64,000 nt of DNA from an uncultured Fluviicola sp. (GTDB lineage Bacteria; Bacteroidota; Bacteroidia; Flavobacteriales_D; Crocinitomicaceae), in contig NZ_CABHOL010000022.1 of assembly GCF_902168135.1 (NCBI RefSeq), forward strand, positions 1 to 64,000. The letters are read 5' to 3'. The translations under genes and the position numbers were made by a program. Below, piece by piece: positions 11,394 to 21,869 of the stretch (positions are counted from its first letter, which is position 1; each line of letters begins with the position of its first letter). The notes below the pieces were generated by a model. It saw nothing but the letters and a program-made list of their open reading frames with translations. It made no database searches and was not told the origin of the DNA.

Positions 11394-11398
11394 TGAAC

Positions 11399-11443
11399 AA
11401 TCCCCGTCGGGAGTTTGATTTCTGGACGGGGATTTTATTTTTG
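11399..11443 (+). terminator. htpG terminator whose T-tract overlaps the next promoter
   Basis: AATCCCCGTC (11399-11408) pairs perfectly with GACGGGGATT (11425-11434), a 10-bp stem followed by TTATTTTTG. The T-rich tail is at the same time the TATTTTTG -7 element of the next gene. Confidence 0.75.
11436..11443 (+). promoter_or_regulatory. -7 element four bases before the GTG of the J-domain gene
   Basis: TATTTTTG fits TAnnTTTG and is followed by TAGC and then GTG at 11448. The arrangement predicts a leaderless transcript and was used to choose the start codon of the following gene. Confidence 0.55.
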
Positions 11444-11447
11444 TAGC

Positions 11448-12224
11448 GTGTATAGTATCATTTTTGCCATTTTAGGATTTGTTTTAACCAGGAGTTTTTT
11501 CGGAGCGATTGCCGGTTTCGTCATCGGGGGGATTGTACAGCAATTTTTTGTAAAACCCAATCCGAACGGACAAGGCGGCCAGAATGGCGGAGGATCTCGT
11601 CAATCATTCCAGGATATTTTTGACTATTACACGCAGCAAACGCAACGCTACGATTTTCCGACCCAATTGCTGGCGCTTTCCGCTTACATGATGAAAAGTG
11701 ACGGAAAAGTGGTGAAATCGGAATTGAACTTCGTAAAATCCTTTTTGGCACAGCAATTCGGGGATCAGTTCAATACCTCTCATTTACAAACGCTCAAACA
11801 CTTTTTGGATGCACCAAGCATTCCGATTGACCAAATCTGTTCGGATATCCGGATGCGTGCACAGGTTGAGATCCGTATCCAGCTTCTGCATTACTTGTTC
11901 GGGATTGCCCAGTCTGACGGACAAGTCTCCGACCAGGAAATCAAAACCCTTCAATACCTGGCAAACCTGCTGCAGGTACCACCGATGGATTTCAGGTCCG
12001 TTCAGGGAATGTTTAGGCAAAACCTGAATGCCGATTACGAAATTTTAGGGATAGAAGAGTCCGCATCAGATGAAGAAGTGAAGAAAGCCTATCGTCAAAT
12101 GGCAGTGCGCTATCACCCGGATAAAGTAGCTTCTTTGGGTGAAGAATACCAGAAGGGGGCGAAGGAGAAATTCCAACGCATCCAGGAAGCTTACGACAAT
12201 ATTAAAAAAGCCAGAGGTCTCTAA
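11448..12224 (+). CDS. Membrane-anchored TerB/J-domain co-chaperone (DjlA-like)
   Basis: A DjlA-like co-chaperone of about 258 aa that should stimulate DnaK from the inner membrane. The N-terminus is a hydrophobic, glycine-rich anchor (YSIIFAILGFVL...GAIAGFVIGGIV). A TerB-like helical domain spans about residues 60-180 (KSDGKVVKSELNFVKSF...SDGQVSDQEIKTLQYL). The C-terminal J domain (about 193-258) has the essential HPD in RYHPDK. The ORF track begins at a TTG (11415), but that codon is inside the htpG terminator hairpin. GTG 11448 lies exactly four bases after a -7 element, as for priA and cmk here, and is preferred. Family is clear; the start is less certain. Confidence 0.85.
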   Translation: MYSIIFAILGFVLTRSFFGAIAGFVIGGIVQQFFVKPNPNGQGGQNGGGSRQSFQDIFDYYTQQTQRYDFPTQLLALSAYMMKSDGKVVKSELNFVKSFLAQQFGDQFNTSHLQTLKHFLDAPSIPIDQICSDIRMRAQVEIRIQLLHYLFGIAQSDGQVSDQEIKTLQYLANLLQVPPMDFRSVQGMFRQNLNADYEILGIEESASDEEVKKAYRQMAVRYHPDKVASLGEEYQKGAKEKFQRIQEAYDNIKKARGL

Positions 12225-12364
12225 ATCAAAATGATCCGGCTATAACGTTGTAGTTTTTTCCAGGTTAGCGATATATTAATCGAAGGTTAAAAAAAATAAA
12301 AACCGACACCACCATGTGAGATTATTTACGTCTATTTGCTGATAGCGTTAAATAACTCAGGCCT

Positions 12365-15300
12365 ATGCCGACAACAAACTACTCTCGAAACCTCGTTTTC
12401 ATCCTGTTCTTATTTTTTATAGGAACAACTCCTTTATTTGGTCAGGAAAAATACGCAAAGGCAGGGATGATTGCTACAGCAAATAATCTGACATCTTTTC
12501 CTGCTTCAGAATTAAAGAGCCTGGATGAATGGAGAAAATACAATGATCCCAAATACTATTCCCACCCTGATTTCGGAAGACTTCCTAAAAATACTCCGTG
12601 TGAGAATTGTGTAGAAGTACTTGAAAAACGGACAGTCGATGAGCGTTATTTCATCAATCTCAATGATACGAAAGAGTTTTTCATGCAAAGGGCTTTGGGA
12701 GACCTTCATTATTCGGTAAACGGAGAATGGGTCACCATTGATCCTTCATTGCACCCGGTTTCGGCTACAAGATATGAATCAGCTTATTTACCGGATCAGC
12801 CCGCAATTGATTTTGCTGCCGGGCGAACAGAATTGAAAAATGCTAACGGTACACTTCGTTTTAATAATTGGAAATTAATTGTTGTCCAAAATGGAATGGA
12901 AGTCAATCAGTACAGTGCCAATTGGTCTGATTACACGGTTGGGGAAGATGGCGCAATGATACATCATGTTTTCCCGGGAATCGATGCGGAAATGATCGTT
13001 CAAAGAGGAGCAATTAAAACCAGCTTCATCGTTAAATCGAATGAATTCGGAGCATTTGACCATTTGGTTTTTCGCGAAGAATTAGAGAGCACATCGCCGA
13101 TTCATGCTGAATTCTCGAATGGAACACATACCCGCGGTATCGGAAGTTTGAAATTAATGGACGGAACAACAGAGGTTGCTATTATGGATGAGGCTAAATT
13201 ATTTGCAAAGGGCGGACCGAAGAGCCTTGCCCGTTCAGCAGAATATGTCATTCATTCCAATTTGGTTGATTTGATTGTTGATTACGACTGGATTAATGAT
13301 AACATTGCTTCATACGAATTGGTTGTAGATCCAACAGTGGGAGCAAGTGGTCTTTTGGGCCAGGTTTCGATCACCGGATCAAGATACAACGCATCGTGCA
13401 ACTTTACCAATTCCTGTGATTACAACCTCACATTTTCAAGTCCTGCAAATGCAACGATTTCAGATGTGAATTTCTCCTTTGTTTATTCTGCGAACGGAAC
13501 AACATGCTGGCTTCAGGATGGAGCCACAAGAATAGGTCTGGGAGGTTGTAACAGCCCGTCTGCAGCCGGTTATTATTGGTTTTGCAACGGTATTGGAGGC
13601 GGAACCTGTACGGCAACAAACCAAACAATCTTTTCGGATATTTCTGCTTGTTTGCCTGCACCAAGCTGCACTCCTCAGAGTATGACTTTTGTTTTGAAGT
13701 TTTATCGTTCTTGCTGGGGAGCATCGGGGTGTTCCAATACGTGCATTGGCGCCGCTTCGCCATTTACGGTAAATGTGATCGGTAGAACGCTGGAATATGC
13801 AAATCCGACAACTCCGATCACGCTTTCGGCAACAACCGTTTGCCAGGGAGGATCAATTACTGCTTCTACATCCGGATCCGGAGGTGTTCCGGGATATACC
13901 TACAACTGGAGTTTTAGCCCTTCAGGCACTCCAAGCGTTGGAAGTGGTGCAAGTGCCAGCATTACATTCCCTACTGCAGGAACAATTACGCTTTATTCTA
14001 TTGTAACGGATGCCTGCGGAAACCAGGTTACGAACAGCAGAACGGTAACAGTAACAGCAGGAACACCGCCTACAATTACTGCTGGCGGCCCTACAGCTTT
14101 TTGTGCAGGCGGATCTGTAGTTTTGACATCTTCATCAGCGACTGGAAATACCTGGTCAACCGGGGCAACAACACCATCCATTACGGTTACAACTGCAGGT
14201 TCTTATACCGTAACTGTTTTAAGTGGTTCTTGTTCCGCAACTTCTGCTGCAACAATAGTTACTGTGAATCCGACTCCCGCAACACCGACAATTACAGCAA
14301 ATGGCCCAACTACTTTTTGTACCGGAGGTTCGGTTACATTAACTTCTTCTTCCGCAACGGGTAATACCTGGTCTACAGGTGCGACAACTCAATCTGTAAC
14401 AGTTTCCACAAGCGGTACTTATACTTTGACAGTTTCAGCAAGCGGTTGTACTTCAGCTTCAGCTTCTTCAACAGTAACAGTGAACCCGCTTCCGGTAGTA
14501 CCGACAATTACAGCAGGTGGTCCGACAACTTTTTGTTCGGGAGGATCCGTAGTGTTGACGTCATCTGCTGCAACAGGAAATACCTGGTCAAACGGAGCAG
14601 CGACCCAATCAATTACGGTTACTTCCAGTGGTTCGTATACCGTTACATTTATGGATGCAAATGGTTGTTCTGCGACATCCGCTTCCACCGCTGTTACAGT
14701 TAATCCAACTCCGGCAATACCAACGATAACAGCCGGTGGTCCGACTTCTTTTTGTGCAGGCGGTTCTGTAGTTTTGACGTCTTCTGCTTCGACTGGAAAT
14801 ACCTGGTCGACCGGAGCAACCACACAATCCATTACAGTTACAGCAAGCGGTTCTTACACGGTGACAGTTTCCAGTGGATCATGTTCTTCGGTATCTGCTG
14901 CAACAACGGTTACAGTAAATCCACTTCCGCCGGTACCCACAATTACAGCTAGCGGTCCCACGACTTTCTGTTCAGGTAGCTCGGTAACTTTAACTTCATC
15001 TTCTGCAACCGGAAATACCTGGTCAACCGGAGCTACAACCCAGTCAATCATGGTTACAACCAGCGGTTCCTATACAGTTGCTGTTTCCAACGGCTCCTGT
15101 TCCTCTACATCTGCTGCAACAACAGTTACGGTAAATCCAACACCGACGGTTCCAACAATTGCAGGAAGCGGACCGAGTTCATTTTGTGCAGGAGGATCCA
15201 TTACTTTAACTTCTTCATCACCAACCGGAAATACCTGGTCGACAGGGGCAACAACCCCGTCAATCACAGTTTCTGCAAGTGGTTCATATACTGTCACAGT

Positions 15301-17032
15301 TTCCAGCGGATCATGTACTTCAACTTCTTCACCTTTTGTGATTACTGTTAATCCGCTTCCACCTGTTCCAGCAATCACAGCCAGCGGACCAACGACATTT
15401 TGTGCAGGGAGTTCTGTTACTTTGACTTCTTCTTCCGTAACTGGTAATACCTGGTCTACAGGAGCAACGACTCAATCCATTACGGTTTCAACAGCAGGGT
15501 CCTATTCAGTAACAGTCTCAAACGGTACTTGTTCATCGACTTCATTATCTGAGATTGTTACGGTTAATCCGCTTCCACCGGTACCAACAATCACTGCCAG
15601 TGGACCAACGACATTCTGTGCAGGTGGTTCCGTTACATTAACATCTTCAGCGGCAACAGGAAATACCTGGTGGGTCGGAGCGTACTCACAGTCGGTTACT
15701 GTCAGCACCGGAGGAACTTATACGGTTACTGTTTCTGAGTTAGGATGTACTTCAACATCTGCGCCTATTTCTGTTACCGTAAATCCTTTACCAACCGTTA
15801 CAGCATCGAATAATGGGCCTTTGTGTGTAAATCAACCATTGAATTTGACAGCAAACGGAACACCGGGTGGAACTTATTCCTGGACCGGACCGAATTCATT
15901 TGCTTCAACTGCTCAAAATCCGGGAATTGCATCGATAACCAATGCTGACTTTGGTGTTTACACCGTAACAATTACCCTTAATTCATGTACAGCTACCGCC
16001 ACCACGAATGTAGCTTCGAATACCGGAGTTTCCACAGCTATTTTGCCTGCCGGACCTTTCTGTGCGAATGATATGGCTGTCACTCTTTCTTCGGTAAGTC
16101 CGGGAGGAAACTGGTCGGGAACAGGAATTGTAAATGCATCAACCGGCTTATTTGATCCGGGTGTTTCCGGACCGGGCTCGTTTGTTATTACATATGATAT
16201 CCCGGGGGGATGTTCAGGAGCATCAAACGCAACCATTGTTGTAGATCCTGCTCCGGCAACCAATTTTACCGCAGATAATTTATCTGGCTGTGCGGATTTG
16301 CAGGTTACTTTTACCAATCAAACTCCATCGACAGCCAGTGCTCAATGGGTTTTTGGAAATGGTCAGACATCTGCATCTGTTTTAAACGCCTCCACTGCAT
16401 ATAATTCTCCGGGATGTTTTACGGTGTCATTAACAGTAACGGATTTGAACGGGTGTTCTGCAACTTCAACGAAGGCCGATTTTATATGCATCAACCCAAG
16501 TGCAGATGCATCTTTTACAGCTTCTCCTTACGAAACGACGGTTACACATCCTGAAATCCATTTTATCAATACTTCATCCAATGCTACGGGGTATAGCTGG
16601 AGTTTTGGTGATGGAGGAAATTCGGCTGCTGTTTCTCCGACTCATGAGTACGATGAGGTTGCAAGTAATTATTCCGTGAGACTGATTGCAACGAATGCAT
16701 TCGGATGTCCGGATACAGCTTATGCCATTGTACGAGTATTGGATGAGGTGATTTATTACATTCCAAATTCATTTACTCCGAATGGAGATGAGCATAACAA
16801 TACTTTCCAGCCTGTATTTACTTCCGGATTTGACCCCTATAGTTTCAGATTATTGATCTTTAATAAATGGGGAGAAACCATCTTTGAATCAAAAGATGCC
16901 AAAGTAGGGTGGGATGGTACTTACAACGGAGTAATGGTTCCGGAAGGAATGTACGTCTGGACAGTGACATTCAAAGACCCGAATACAGATAAAAAGTATA
17001 CGGAAAACGGCCACATGACACTTATAAAATAG
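12365..17032 (+). CDS. 1555-aa T9SS type B secreted protein with Ig-like repeats and PKD domain
   Basis: A very large surface protein. It starts with a signal peptide (LVFILFLFFIGTTPLFGQ). Residues about 30-480 form a unique N-terminal region of unknown fold, rich in beta structure. From about residue 565 to 1140 there are eight near-identical Ig-like repeats of 72-73 residues, each beginning like PTITAGGPTTFC and containing TGNTWSTGATTQSITV and GSYTVTV. Two divergent Ig-like units and a PKD domain (GYSWSFGDGGNSAAVSPTHEY) follow. The last 90 residues (YYIPNSFTPNGDEHNNTF...NKWGETIFES...GMYVWTVTF) are the gliding-motility-associated type B sorting domain. The Cys pair in each repeat (FC...SC) could form a disulphide. 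It probably acts as an adhesin or a long surface stalk. A related protein is encoded at 51817-54933. Confidence 0.88.
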   Translation: MPTTNYSRNLVFILFLFFIGTTPLFGQEKYAKAGMIATANNLTSFPASELKSLDEWRKYNDPKYYSHPDFGRLPKNTPCENCVEVLEKRTVDERYFINLNDTKEFFMQRALGDLHYSVNGEWVTIDPSLHPVSATRYESAYLPDQPAIDFAAGRTELKNANGTLRFNNWKLIVVQNGMEVNQYSANWSDYTVGEDGAMIHHVFPGIDAEMIVQRGAIKTSFIVKSNEFGAFDHLVFREELESTSPIHAEFSNGTHTRGIGSLKLMDGTTEVAIMDEAKLFAKGGPKSLARSAEYVIHSNLVDLIVDYDWINDNIASYELVVDPTVGASGLLGQVSITGSRYNASCNFTNSCDYNLTFSSPANATISDVNFSFVYSANGTTCWLQDGATRIGLGGCNSPSAAGYYWFCNGIGGGTCTATNQTIFSDISACLPAPSCTPQSMTFVLKFYRSCWGASGCSNTCIGAASPFTVNVIGRTLEYANPTTPITLSATTVCQGGSITASTSGSGGVPGYTYNWSFSPSGTPSVGSGASASITFPTAGTITLYSIVTDACGNQVTNSRTVTVTAGTPPTITAGGPTAFCAGGSVVLTSSSATGNTWSTGATTPSITVTTAGSYTVTVLSGSCSATSAATIVTVNPTPATPTITANGPTTFCTGGSVTLTSSSATGNTWSTGATTQSVTVSTSGTYTLTVSASGCTSASASSTVTVNPLPVVPTITAGGPTTFCSGGSVVLTSSAATGNTWSNGAATQSITVTSSGSYTVTFMDANGCSATSASTAVTVNPTPAIPTITAGGPTSFCAGGSVVLTSSASTGNTWSTGATTQSITVTASGSYTVTVSSGSCSSVSAATTVTVNPLPPVPTITASGPTTFCSGSSVTLTSSSATGNTWSTGATTQSIMVTTSGSYTVAVSNGSCSSTSAATTVTVNPTPTVPTIAGSGPSSFCAGGSITLTSSSPTGNTWSTGATTPSITVSASGSYTVTVSSGSCTSTSSPFVITVNPLPPVPAITASGPTTFCAGSSVTLTSSSVTGNTWSTGATTQSITVSTAGSYSVTVSNGTCSSTSLSEIVTVNPLPPVPTITASGPTTFCAGGSVTLTSSAATGNTWWVGAYSQSVTVSTGGTYTVTVSELGCTSTSAPISVTVNPLPTVTASNNGPLCVNQPLNLTANGTPGGTYSWTGPNSFASTAQNPGIASITNADFGVYTVTITLNSCTATATTNVASNTGVSTAILPAGPFCANDMAVTLSSVSPGGNWSGTGIVNASTGLFDPGVSGPGSFVITYDIPGGCSGASNATIVVDPAPATNFTADNLSGCADLQVTFTNQTPSTASAQWVFGNGQTSASVLNASTAYNSPGCFTVSLTVTDLNGCSATSTKADFICINPSADASFTASPYETTVTHPEIHFINTSSNATGYSWSFGDGGNSAAVSPTHEYDEVASNYSVRLIATNAFGCPDTAYAIVRVLDEVIYYIPNSFTPNGDEHNNTFQPVFTSGFDPYSFRLLIFNKWGETIFESKDAKVGWDGTYNGVMVPEGMYVWTVTFKDPNTDKKYTENGHMTLIK
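14066..15795 (+). repeat. Eight tandem coding repeats of about 216 bp
   Basis: Repeat units start near 14066, 14285, 14501, 14720, 14933, 15152, 15365 and 15584. Each unit encodes an Ig-like domain with the stretch GGAAATACCTGGTC or a close variant. The units are similar at the DNA level, so unequal recombination could change their number. Confidence 0.8.
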
Positions 17033-17051
17033 ATTAAGCGTTCAATTGTTC

Positions 17052-17099
17052 AAAAGGTTCAAAAATTAAATGCGGGTGATTTTCTTGAACCTTTTACTT
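17052..17099. terminator. Bidirectional hairpin between convergent genes
   Basis: AAAAGGTTCAA (17052-17062) pairs with TTGAACCTTTT (17085-17095), with T-rich tails on both strands. It lies between the type B secreted protein (+) and the RsmI-like gene (-). Confidence 0.65.
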
Positions 17100-17124
17100 T
17101 TTCAGCAGTTGAACTTGGGGTAAT

Positions 17125-17835
17125 TTATAATTTCCCCAGGGCGAACATCGTAGGTTGTTTACTTAAGTCGTAAGCGTTTTCTCTCCAGTCTTTGATCGTT
17201 CTTGTTTGGACACGTTCATTAAATAAGGTCAGGTTTGATGCTACACAAAGCAGCGTGTCATCTGCCAGTATGTTCAATAGATCTTCAAATACGTGCATGG
17301 TTCTGAACGGAGTGTCCATGAATAATTGTGTTTCACCGCTTCTCTTAACACGTTGTTCCAGGTCTTTCAATTTACGGATGCGTTCCTTTTGTTCTTTCGG
17401 CAGGTACCCGTGGAATGAGAATTGTTGTCCGTTAAAGCCGCTTCCGATCAGTGTCAAAAGAATAGAGCTTGGTCCAACAGTAGGGCAGACATGGATTTCA
17501 TTCTCGTGAGCAAGGGCAACCAATACAGCTCCCGGATCTGCAATTCCTGCACAACCTGCTTCGCTGATAATCCCAACACTTTTACCTGCTTTTAGGGTTT
17601 TGATCAAATGGTAAACCTCTGTTGCAGCAGTTGCTTTATTCAATACAAAGAATTCTGATTCGTCTATCGGGAAGCTGCGGTCTATTTTACGCAGTAACCG
17701 ACGTGCAGACTTAACATCTTCAACAGCAAATACCCGAAGTTCACTGGCAATTTCAGCTACTTTTTGAGGAATAATGTCTTCTGTTGATTCTCCTCCAAGT
17801 GTATTGGGAATAAGGTATAAATTGCCTGCGCTCAT
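17125..17835 (-). CDS. RsmI-like SAM-dependent methyltransferase
   Basis: Tetrapyrrole-methylase-fold methyltransferase of the RsmI group (COG0313-like), 236 aa. The N-terminus NLYLIPNTLGG corresponds to the LYLVPTPIGN strand of RsmI. SAM-site features are GISEAGCAGIADPG (about residues 93-106) and PTVGPSSILLTLIGSGF (about 118-135). True RsmI 2'-O-methylates C1402 of 16S rRNA; this shorter, divergent form is common in Bacteroidota as a second paralogue, so I give no symbol and leave the substrate open. Its start overlaps the stop of the upstream phosphatase gene (TAATG), so the two are translationally coupled. It ends in a convergent intergenic region. Confidence 0.8.
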   Translation of the reverse strand: MSAGNLYLIPNTLGGESTEDIIPQKVAEIASELRVFAVEDVKSARRLLRKIDRSFPIDESEFFVLNKATAATEVYHLIKTLKAGKSVGIISEAGCAGIADPGAVLVALAHENEIHVCPTVGPSSILLTLIGSGFNGQQFSFHGYLPKEQKERIRKLKDLEQRVKRSGETQLFMDTPFRTMHVFEDLLNILADDTLLCVASNLTLFNERVQTRTIKDWRENAYDLSKQPTMFALGKL

Positions 17836-18302
17836 TAATTTTGTATTAAACGGTTGTTCTTTAAAAATGCGTTTGTTGCCTGGTCCAATAATTCAATGAC
17901 TTCTTTGAAATTCAGGTCGTTCCCATAATATGGGTCCGGAACCTCCATGTCCTGGTTTGGATATAATTCATTCAAAAAAAGTCTCACCTTCTCTTTATCC
18001 TGCTCATTTCTGGCCAGGCGTAAGATGTTTTTCTCGTTACTTTTATCCATTGCAAAGATAATGTCATATTTGTCAAAATCAGCAACGGTAAACTGACGTG
18101 CCCGTAATTCATCGATTGAAACTCCATATTCGAGTGAAAGTCTTCTCATCCGATGATCCGGCTTTTCTCCCACGTGGTAGTTTGCTGTTCCTGCAGAATC
18201 AACCTCCATGGATAAATTGTATTGTTTCACCTTGTGGCGAAGCCATCCGTCTGCCATCGGAGAACGGCATATATTTCCCAAACAAACCATTAAAATCCGC
18301 AT
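17835..18302 (-). CDS. Low-molecular-weight protein-tyrosine phosphatase
   Basis: Cytosolic LMW-PTP family phosphatase, 155 aa. The P-loop CLGNICRSP fits CxxxxxR(S/T) with nucleophile Cys7 and Arg13. The general-acid motif DPYYG lies near residue 116. The ORF track begins at 18356, but the product from ATG 18302 starts MRILMVCLGN as in the family, and a -7 element at 18356-18363 would overlap the longer form. Substrates are unknown; in bacteria these enzymes often act on tyrosine kinases of capsule synthesis or on other phosphoproteins. It shares a TAATG junction with the RsmI-like gene downstream. Confidence 0.9.
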   Translation of the reverse strand: MRILMVCLGNICRSPMADGWLRHKVKQYNLSMEVDSAGTANYHVGEKPDHRMRRLSLEYGVSIDELRARQFTVADFDKYDIIFAMDKSNEKNILRLARNEQDKEKVRLFLNELYPNQDMEVPDPYYGNDLNFKEVIELLDQATNAFLKNNRLIQN

Positions 18303-18355
18303 AAATTCAATCTTTTTTGAGGTGTAACGCTTGTGCAGAAGCTTCAGCGAAGGCA

Positions 18356-18363
18356 CAAAGTTA
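18356..18363 (-). promoter_or_regulatory. -7 element for the phosphatase/RsmI-like operon
   Basis: Read on the minus strand it is TAACTTTG, an exact TAnnTTTG match. It predicts a leader of about 48 nt before the ATG at 18302. Confidence 0.6.
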
Positions 18364-18515
18364 CTTTTTTAACTTCATTCTGCGAAATCTTCATTGATTC
18401 ACACAATTTGTTAGTTTAAACAAACCGTTTATTCATTTAACATTTTTTGATTCCAACGAACACAACTATGTGTATCTTATAATCGTTATATTCATGTAAA
18501 TCAATAGTAAAGACC

Positions 18516-19385
18516 ATGAGACAGTTAAAGATTGTAAAGCAAGTTACAAATCGGGAGACCGCCTCTCTCGATAAATACCTTCAGGAAATTGGTCGCGTTG
18601 AATTAATTACTGCCGACGAAGAGGTAGAATTAGCTAAACGAATAAAGGCAGGGGACAAAAGAGCGTTGGAACGTTTAACAAAAGCTAATTTAAGATTCGT
18701 AGTATCTGTTTCCAAACAGTACCAAAATCAAGGATTGTCACTTCCCGATTTAATCAATGAAGGAAATTTAGGTTTGATCAAAGCAGCCGAACGTTTTGAT
18801 GAAACCAGAGGATTTAAATTCATCTCTTATGCGGTTTGGTGGATTCGTCAGTCGATTTTGCAGGCTCTTGCCGAGCAGGCTCGTATTGTGCGGCTTCCAT
18901 TAAACAAAATAGGAACAATTAATAAGATCAACAGAGCATACAGCGAATTGGAACAACTCTATGAGCGCCCGCCTTCAGCAGATGAATTGGCTGAGTACCT
19001 GGAGTGTTCTGTAGAAGATGTACGTCAGTCACTGGCAAATACCGCAAGACATTTGTCGATGGATGCCCCATTGGTAGACGGAGATGAGAGCTCGTCAAGC
19101 ATGTACGATGTGTTGCCGAATGATTCTCTTCCAAGCCCGGAAAATGAATTGACCAAAGAGTCATTGCGCAGAGAGATCGAACGTTCGCTTTCTTCCCTCT
19201 CAGGTAGAGAAGGAGATGTTGTAAGACTTTATTACGGACTAAACGGAAAACATCCGCTTACTTTGGAAGAGATCGGAGATTTATTCGATCTGACCAGAGA
19301 GCGTGTAAGACAAATAAAAGAAAAGGCAATTCGACGCCTGAAGCATACATCCCGAAGCCGGATGCTTAAATCATACCTTGGTTAA
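18516..19385 (+). CDS. rpoD: Primary RNA polymerase sigma factor RpoD/SigA, short Bacteroidota form
   Basis: Primary sigma-70 factor of 289 aa. It lacks region 1.1 and the non-conserved region, as is normal for Bacteroidota. Region 1.2 is about residues 15-50 ([22 protein letters not shown]). Region 2 includes [20 protein letters not shown] and the -10 recognition helix [17 protein letters not shown] (about 60-125). Region 3 follows ([19 protein letters not shown]...). Region 4 ends with the helix-turn-helix [28 protein letters not shown]. This is the factor expected to read the TAnnTTTG promoters found across the window. It converges with priA, and the two genes share the bases TTAA at their ends. 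No TAnnTTTG element was found immediately upstream. Confidence 0.96.
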   Translation: MRQLKIVKQVTNRETASLDKYLQEIGRVELITADEEVELAKRIKAGDKRALERLTKANLRFVVSVSKQYQNQGLSLPDLINEGNLGLIKAAERFDETRGFKFISYAVWWIRQSILQALAEQARIVRLPLNKIGTINKINRAYSELEQLYERPPSADELAEYLECSVEDVRQSLANTARHLSMDAPLVDGDESSSSMYDVLPNDSLPSPENELTKESLRREIERSLSSLSGREGDVVRLYYGLNGKHPLTLEEIGDLFDLTRERVRQIKEKAIRRLKHTSRSRMLKSYLG

Positions 19386-21865
19386 GCGGGATCTACGTCA
19401 GTAATTAGTCGAATAGGTTTGAAATGGGGAACGCTGAAAAATTGATCCGTCAGCTCATGTAAGCGTTCCTTTACTTTCTTTTGTGGAGCATCCTGCTCAA
19501 TTTTTAAAACAATTTCTTTCAAATAAAAGTTCTGGATCCTCGCAATAACCGGGGATTCAGGACCTAAAACGCGCTCGTGGAACTGTTCTTTCAATAGTTT
19601 TGCTAAATGCTGTGCACCTGTCTCCACCAAGTCTCTGTCCCGGTGCTTTAGGGTAAAGCGAATCAATTTATAGAACGGTGGATAATGGTAATTCCTGCGT
19701 TCAACTACTTCATTAACAGCAAATGAATCGTAATCGTGTTCCATTACTTTTTGGATTACCCAGTGATCCGGATTCCCGGTTTGGATAATTACCTTCCCAC
19801 GTTTGTTTCTACGGCCGGATCTGCCTGCAACCTGTGTCATTAATTGAAAAGCACGCTCAAATGCCCTGAAATCGGTTTTGTTGAGCATTAGATCGGCGTC
19901 CAGTATCCCAACCAGTCCTACGTGATCAAAATCCAGGCCTTTTGCCACCATTTGCGTACCGATTAACACATCGATTTCCCGGTTTTCAAAGCCTTGTATC
20001 AATTCCAGGTGACTGTTTTTATTACGGGTAGTATCCAGATCCATTCTGCCGATTCTTACATCGGGAAGGATCAATGACAGATCATCTTCAATTTTTTCGG
20101 TCCCGAATCCCAGCATTTTTAGGCGATTGCTTCCGCAGGCAGGGCAAGTCCCGATGGGATTGGTAGTGTAGCTGCAGTGATGGCACTTGAGCAGGTTGGA
20201 ATGTTTGTGGTAATTTAAGGTCGTATCGCAGTTGATGCAACTCGGGCTGAAACCACAAATTTCGCAAGTCCATATCGGAGTGTAACCTCTCCGGTTTTGA
20301 AAAAGAATAACTTGTTCCTTGTTCTTTAATGTTTCAATAATGTTTTCGAGCAGGAATTTTGAAAAATGTCCGTTTAAGCTTTTTTGCCGGCGTTCCTCTT
20401 TCATATCTGCACACAAAATTTCAGGAAGCTGAACTTGTGAAAAGCGTTCCGTAAGGAGCACATGTCCGTATTTTCCATCTCGTGTATTTTGATAGCTCTC
20501 AATGGAAGGAGTCGCAGATCCCAGCAGGGTTTTTGTTTTGAAGAAATGGGCCAATACGATTGCCATGTCTCTTGCATTGTAGCGCGGAGAAGGATCTTGT
20601 TGCTTGTAGGAAGATTCGTGTTCTTCATCCACAATTACCAAGCCCAGATCCCGGAAAGGAAGGAAGATAGAAGAACGTGCTCCAACTACCAACCGGAATT
20701 GTTTCGGATCGTTTTGAAGTACCTTATTCCAAATCTCGACACGTTCATTGGAGTTGAATTTTGAGTGATAAACTCCGATCTTCTCACCAAAATAGGCCGA
20801 TAGCCGCTGGATTAATTGGGTTGTCAGTGCAATTTCAGGAACCAGGAATAAGACTTGTTTTCCCTGGTCCAATACTTTCCGGATCAATTCGATGTAAATC
20901 TCGGTTTTCCCTGATCCGGTAATTCCCTGAAGCAGGATCGTATCTTTCTGGTGAAAACTTGTCTCTATCTCATGCAGTGCTTTGGATTGAGCGGCGCTCA
21001 AGTCCGGGAATGCGAATTTGCTTTGATCAATTGAATTTATCCGTGATATTTCAAGACGCTCTGTGCGTAGAATGCCCTGTTTTTCCAAGGTATTTATTGC
21101 CGACAGGGAACAACCTTGTTCTTCCAATGATCTCCGAAGGATAGGAGTGACTTCCCCTGCGTGAAAACCACCCAGCTGGAGTATTTTTAAAAGGACCTGT
21201 TCTTGTTTTTGGGTTGTTTTTTTTAGGGCAAGTTGTTCGAATAATTCGTTTAAAACAGCATCCGAACGGTACTCTTCCTGGAGTACAACAAATAATCCGG
21301 TTTTTGGTGTGAACTTATTGGAAACTTCTTCCAGAGTCAGGACAACGTTCTTTTCAAGAAGTATTTTGATCAGCGGTTGTATTGTTTTAATTCCGATGAT
21401 TTCGGAAATTTCCCTCAGATCGAGTGTTTCTTTGATCTGAAGTGCTTCAACAACCAGGTATTCACGATCGGATAAGTGGGAACTTTCTCCGTTAAAATCC
21501 GGATGAATGACAATTTTTGTTTCGCTTGCCAATTTGAAATTAGCCGGAAGCGCTGCGTTCATCACGTCACCAATCGGAGCCATGTAATACTCGGACATCC
21601 ATTTCCAAAATGCGTATTGTTTTTTGGTAATGATGGGTGTTTCATCCAGGATGTGCTCGATGTATTTTGCCTGGTACAGGCGAGGGGCGTCCTGGTGTAT
21701 TTTCGTGATAATTCCGGTATAGAGCTTCCCTTTTCCAAAAGGAACGATTACCCGCAGGTATTCTTGGATTTGGTCATTCATTTCGAATGGAACTCTATAA
21801 GTAAACTCCTGGCTTAAAGGAATGGGTAAGATGATATCAACGAAAAGAGTAACACGCTCGCTCAT
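19382..21865 (-). CDS. priA: Primosomal protein N' (replication restart helicase PriA)
   Basis: 827-aa DEAH-type 3'-5' DNA helicase that restarts stalled replication forks. It has the N-terminal 3'-end-binding domain (residues 1-105), a winged-helix region, and Walker [10 protein letters not shown] (314-322). Walker B is DEEH (413-416), with the GSATPS motif III at 449-454. The two-zinc cluster uses eight cysteines at 534, 537, 543, 546, 561, 564, 574 and 577. Helicase motifs V and VI appear as [17 protein letters not shown] and QVAGRSGR. All expected features are present and the length is slightly above the E. coli 732 aa, normal for Bacteroidota. ATG 21865 is four bases after a -7 element, so the mRNA is probably leaderless. 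Confidence 0.96.
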   Translation of the reverse strand: MSERVTLFVDIILPIPLSQEFTYRVPFEMNDQIQEYLRVIVPFGKGKLYTGIITKIHQDAPRLYQAKYIEHILDETPIITKKQYAFWKWMSEYYMAPIGDVMNAALPANFKLASETKIVIHPDFNGESSHLSDREYLVVEALQIKETLDLREISEIIGIKTIQPLIKILLEKNVVLTLEEVSNKFTPKTGLFVVLQEEYRSDAVLNELFEQLALKKTTQKQEQVLLKILQLGGFHAGEVTPILRRSLEEQGCSLSAINTLEKQGILRTERLEISRINSIDQSKFAFPDLSAAQSKALHEIETSFHQKDTILLQGITGSGKTEIYIELIRKVLDQGKQVLFLVPEIALTTQLIQRLSAYFGEKIGVYHSKFNSNERVEIWNKVLQNDPKQFRLVVGARSSIFLPFRDLGLVIVDEEHESSYKQQDPSPRYNARDMAIVLAHFFKTKTLLGSATPSIESYQNTRDGKYGHVLLTERFSQVQLPEILCADMKEERRQKSLNGHFSKFLLENIIETLKNKEQVILFQNRRGYTPIWTCEICGFSPSCINCDTTLNYHKHSNLLKCHHCSYTTNPIGTCPACGSNRLKMLGFGTEKIEDDLSLILPDVRIGRMDLDTTRNKNSHLELIQGFENREIDVLIGTQMVAKGLDFDHVGLVGILDADLMLNKTDFRAFERAFQLMTQVAGRSGRRNKRGKVIIQTGNPDHWVIQKVMEHDYDSFAVNEVVERRNYHYPPFYKLIRFTLKHRDRDLVETGAQHLAKLLKEQFHERVLGPESPVIARIQNFYLKEIVLKIEQDAPQKKVKERLHELTDQFFSVPHFKPIRLITDVDPA

Positions 21866-21869
21866 GAAA

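Noticed and set aside
14419-16317. Several antisense ORFs of 60-137 aa opposite the Ig-repeat gene
   Set aside because: They arise because the repeat units lack stop codons in that frame. They share the repeat period and are shadows of the real gene.
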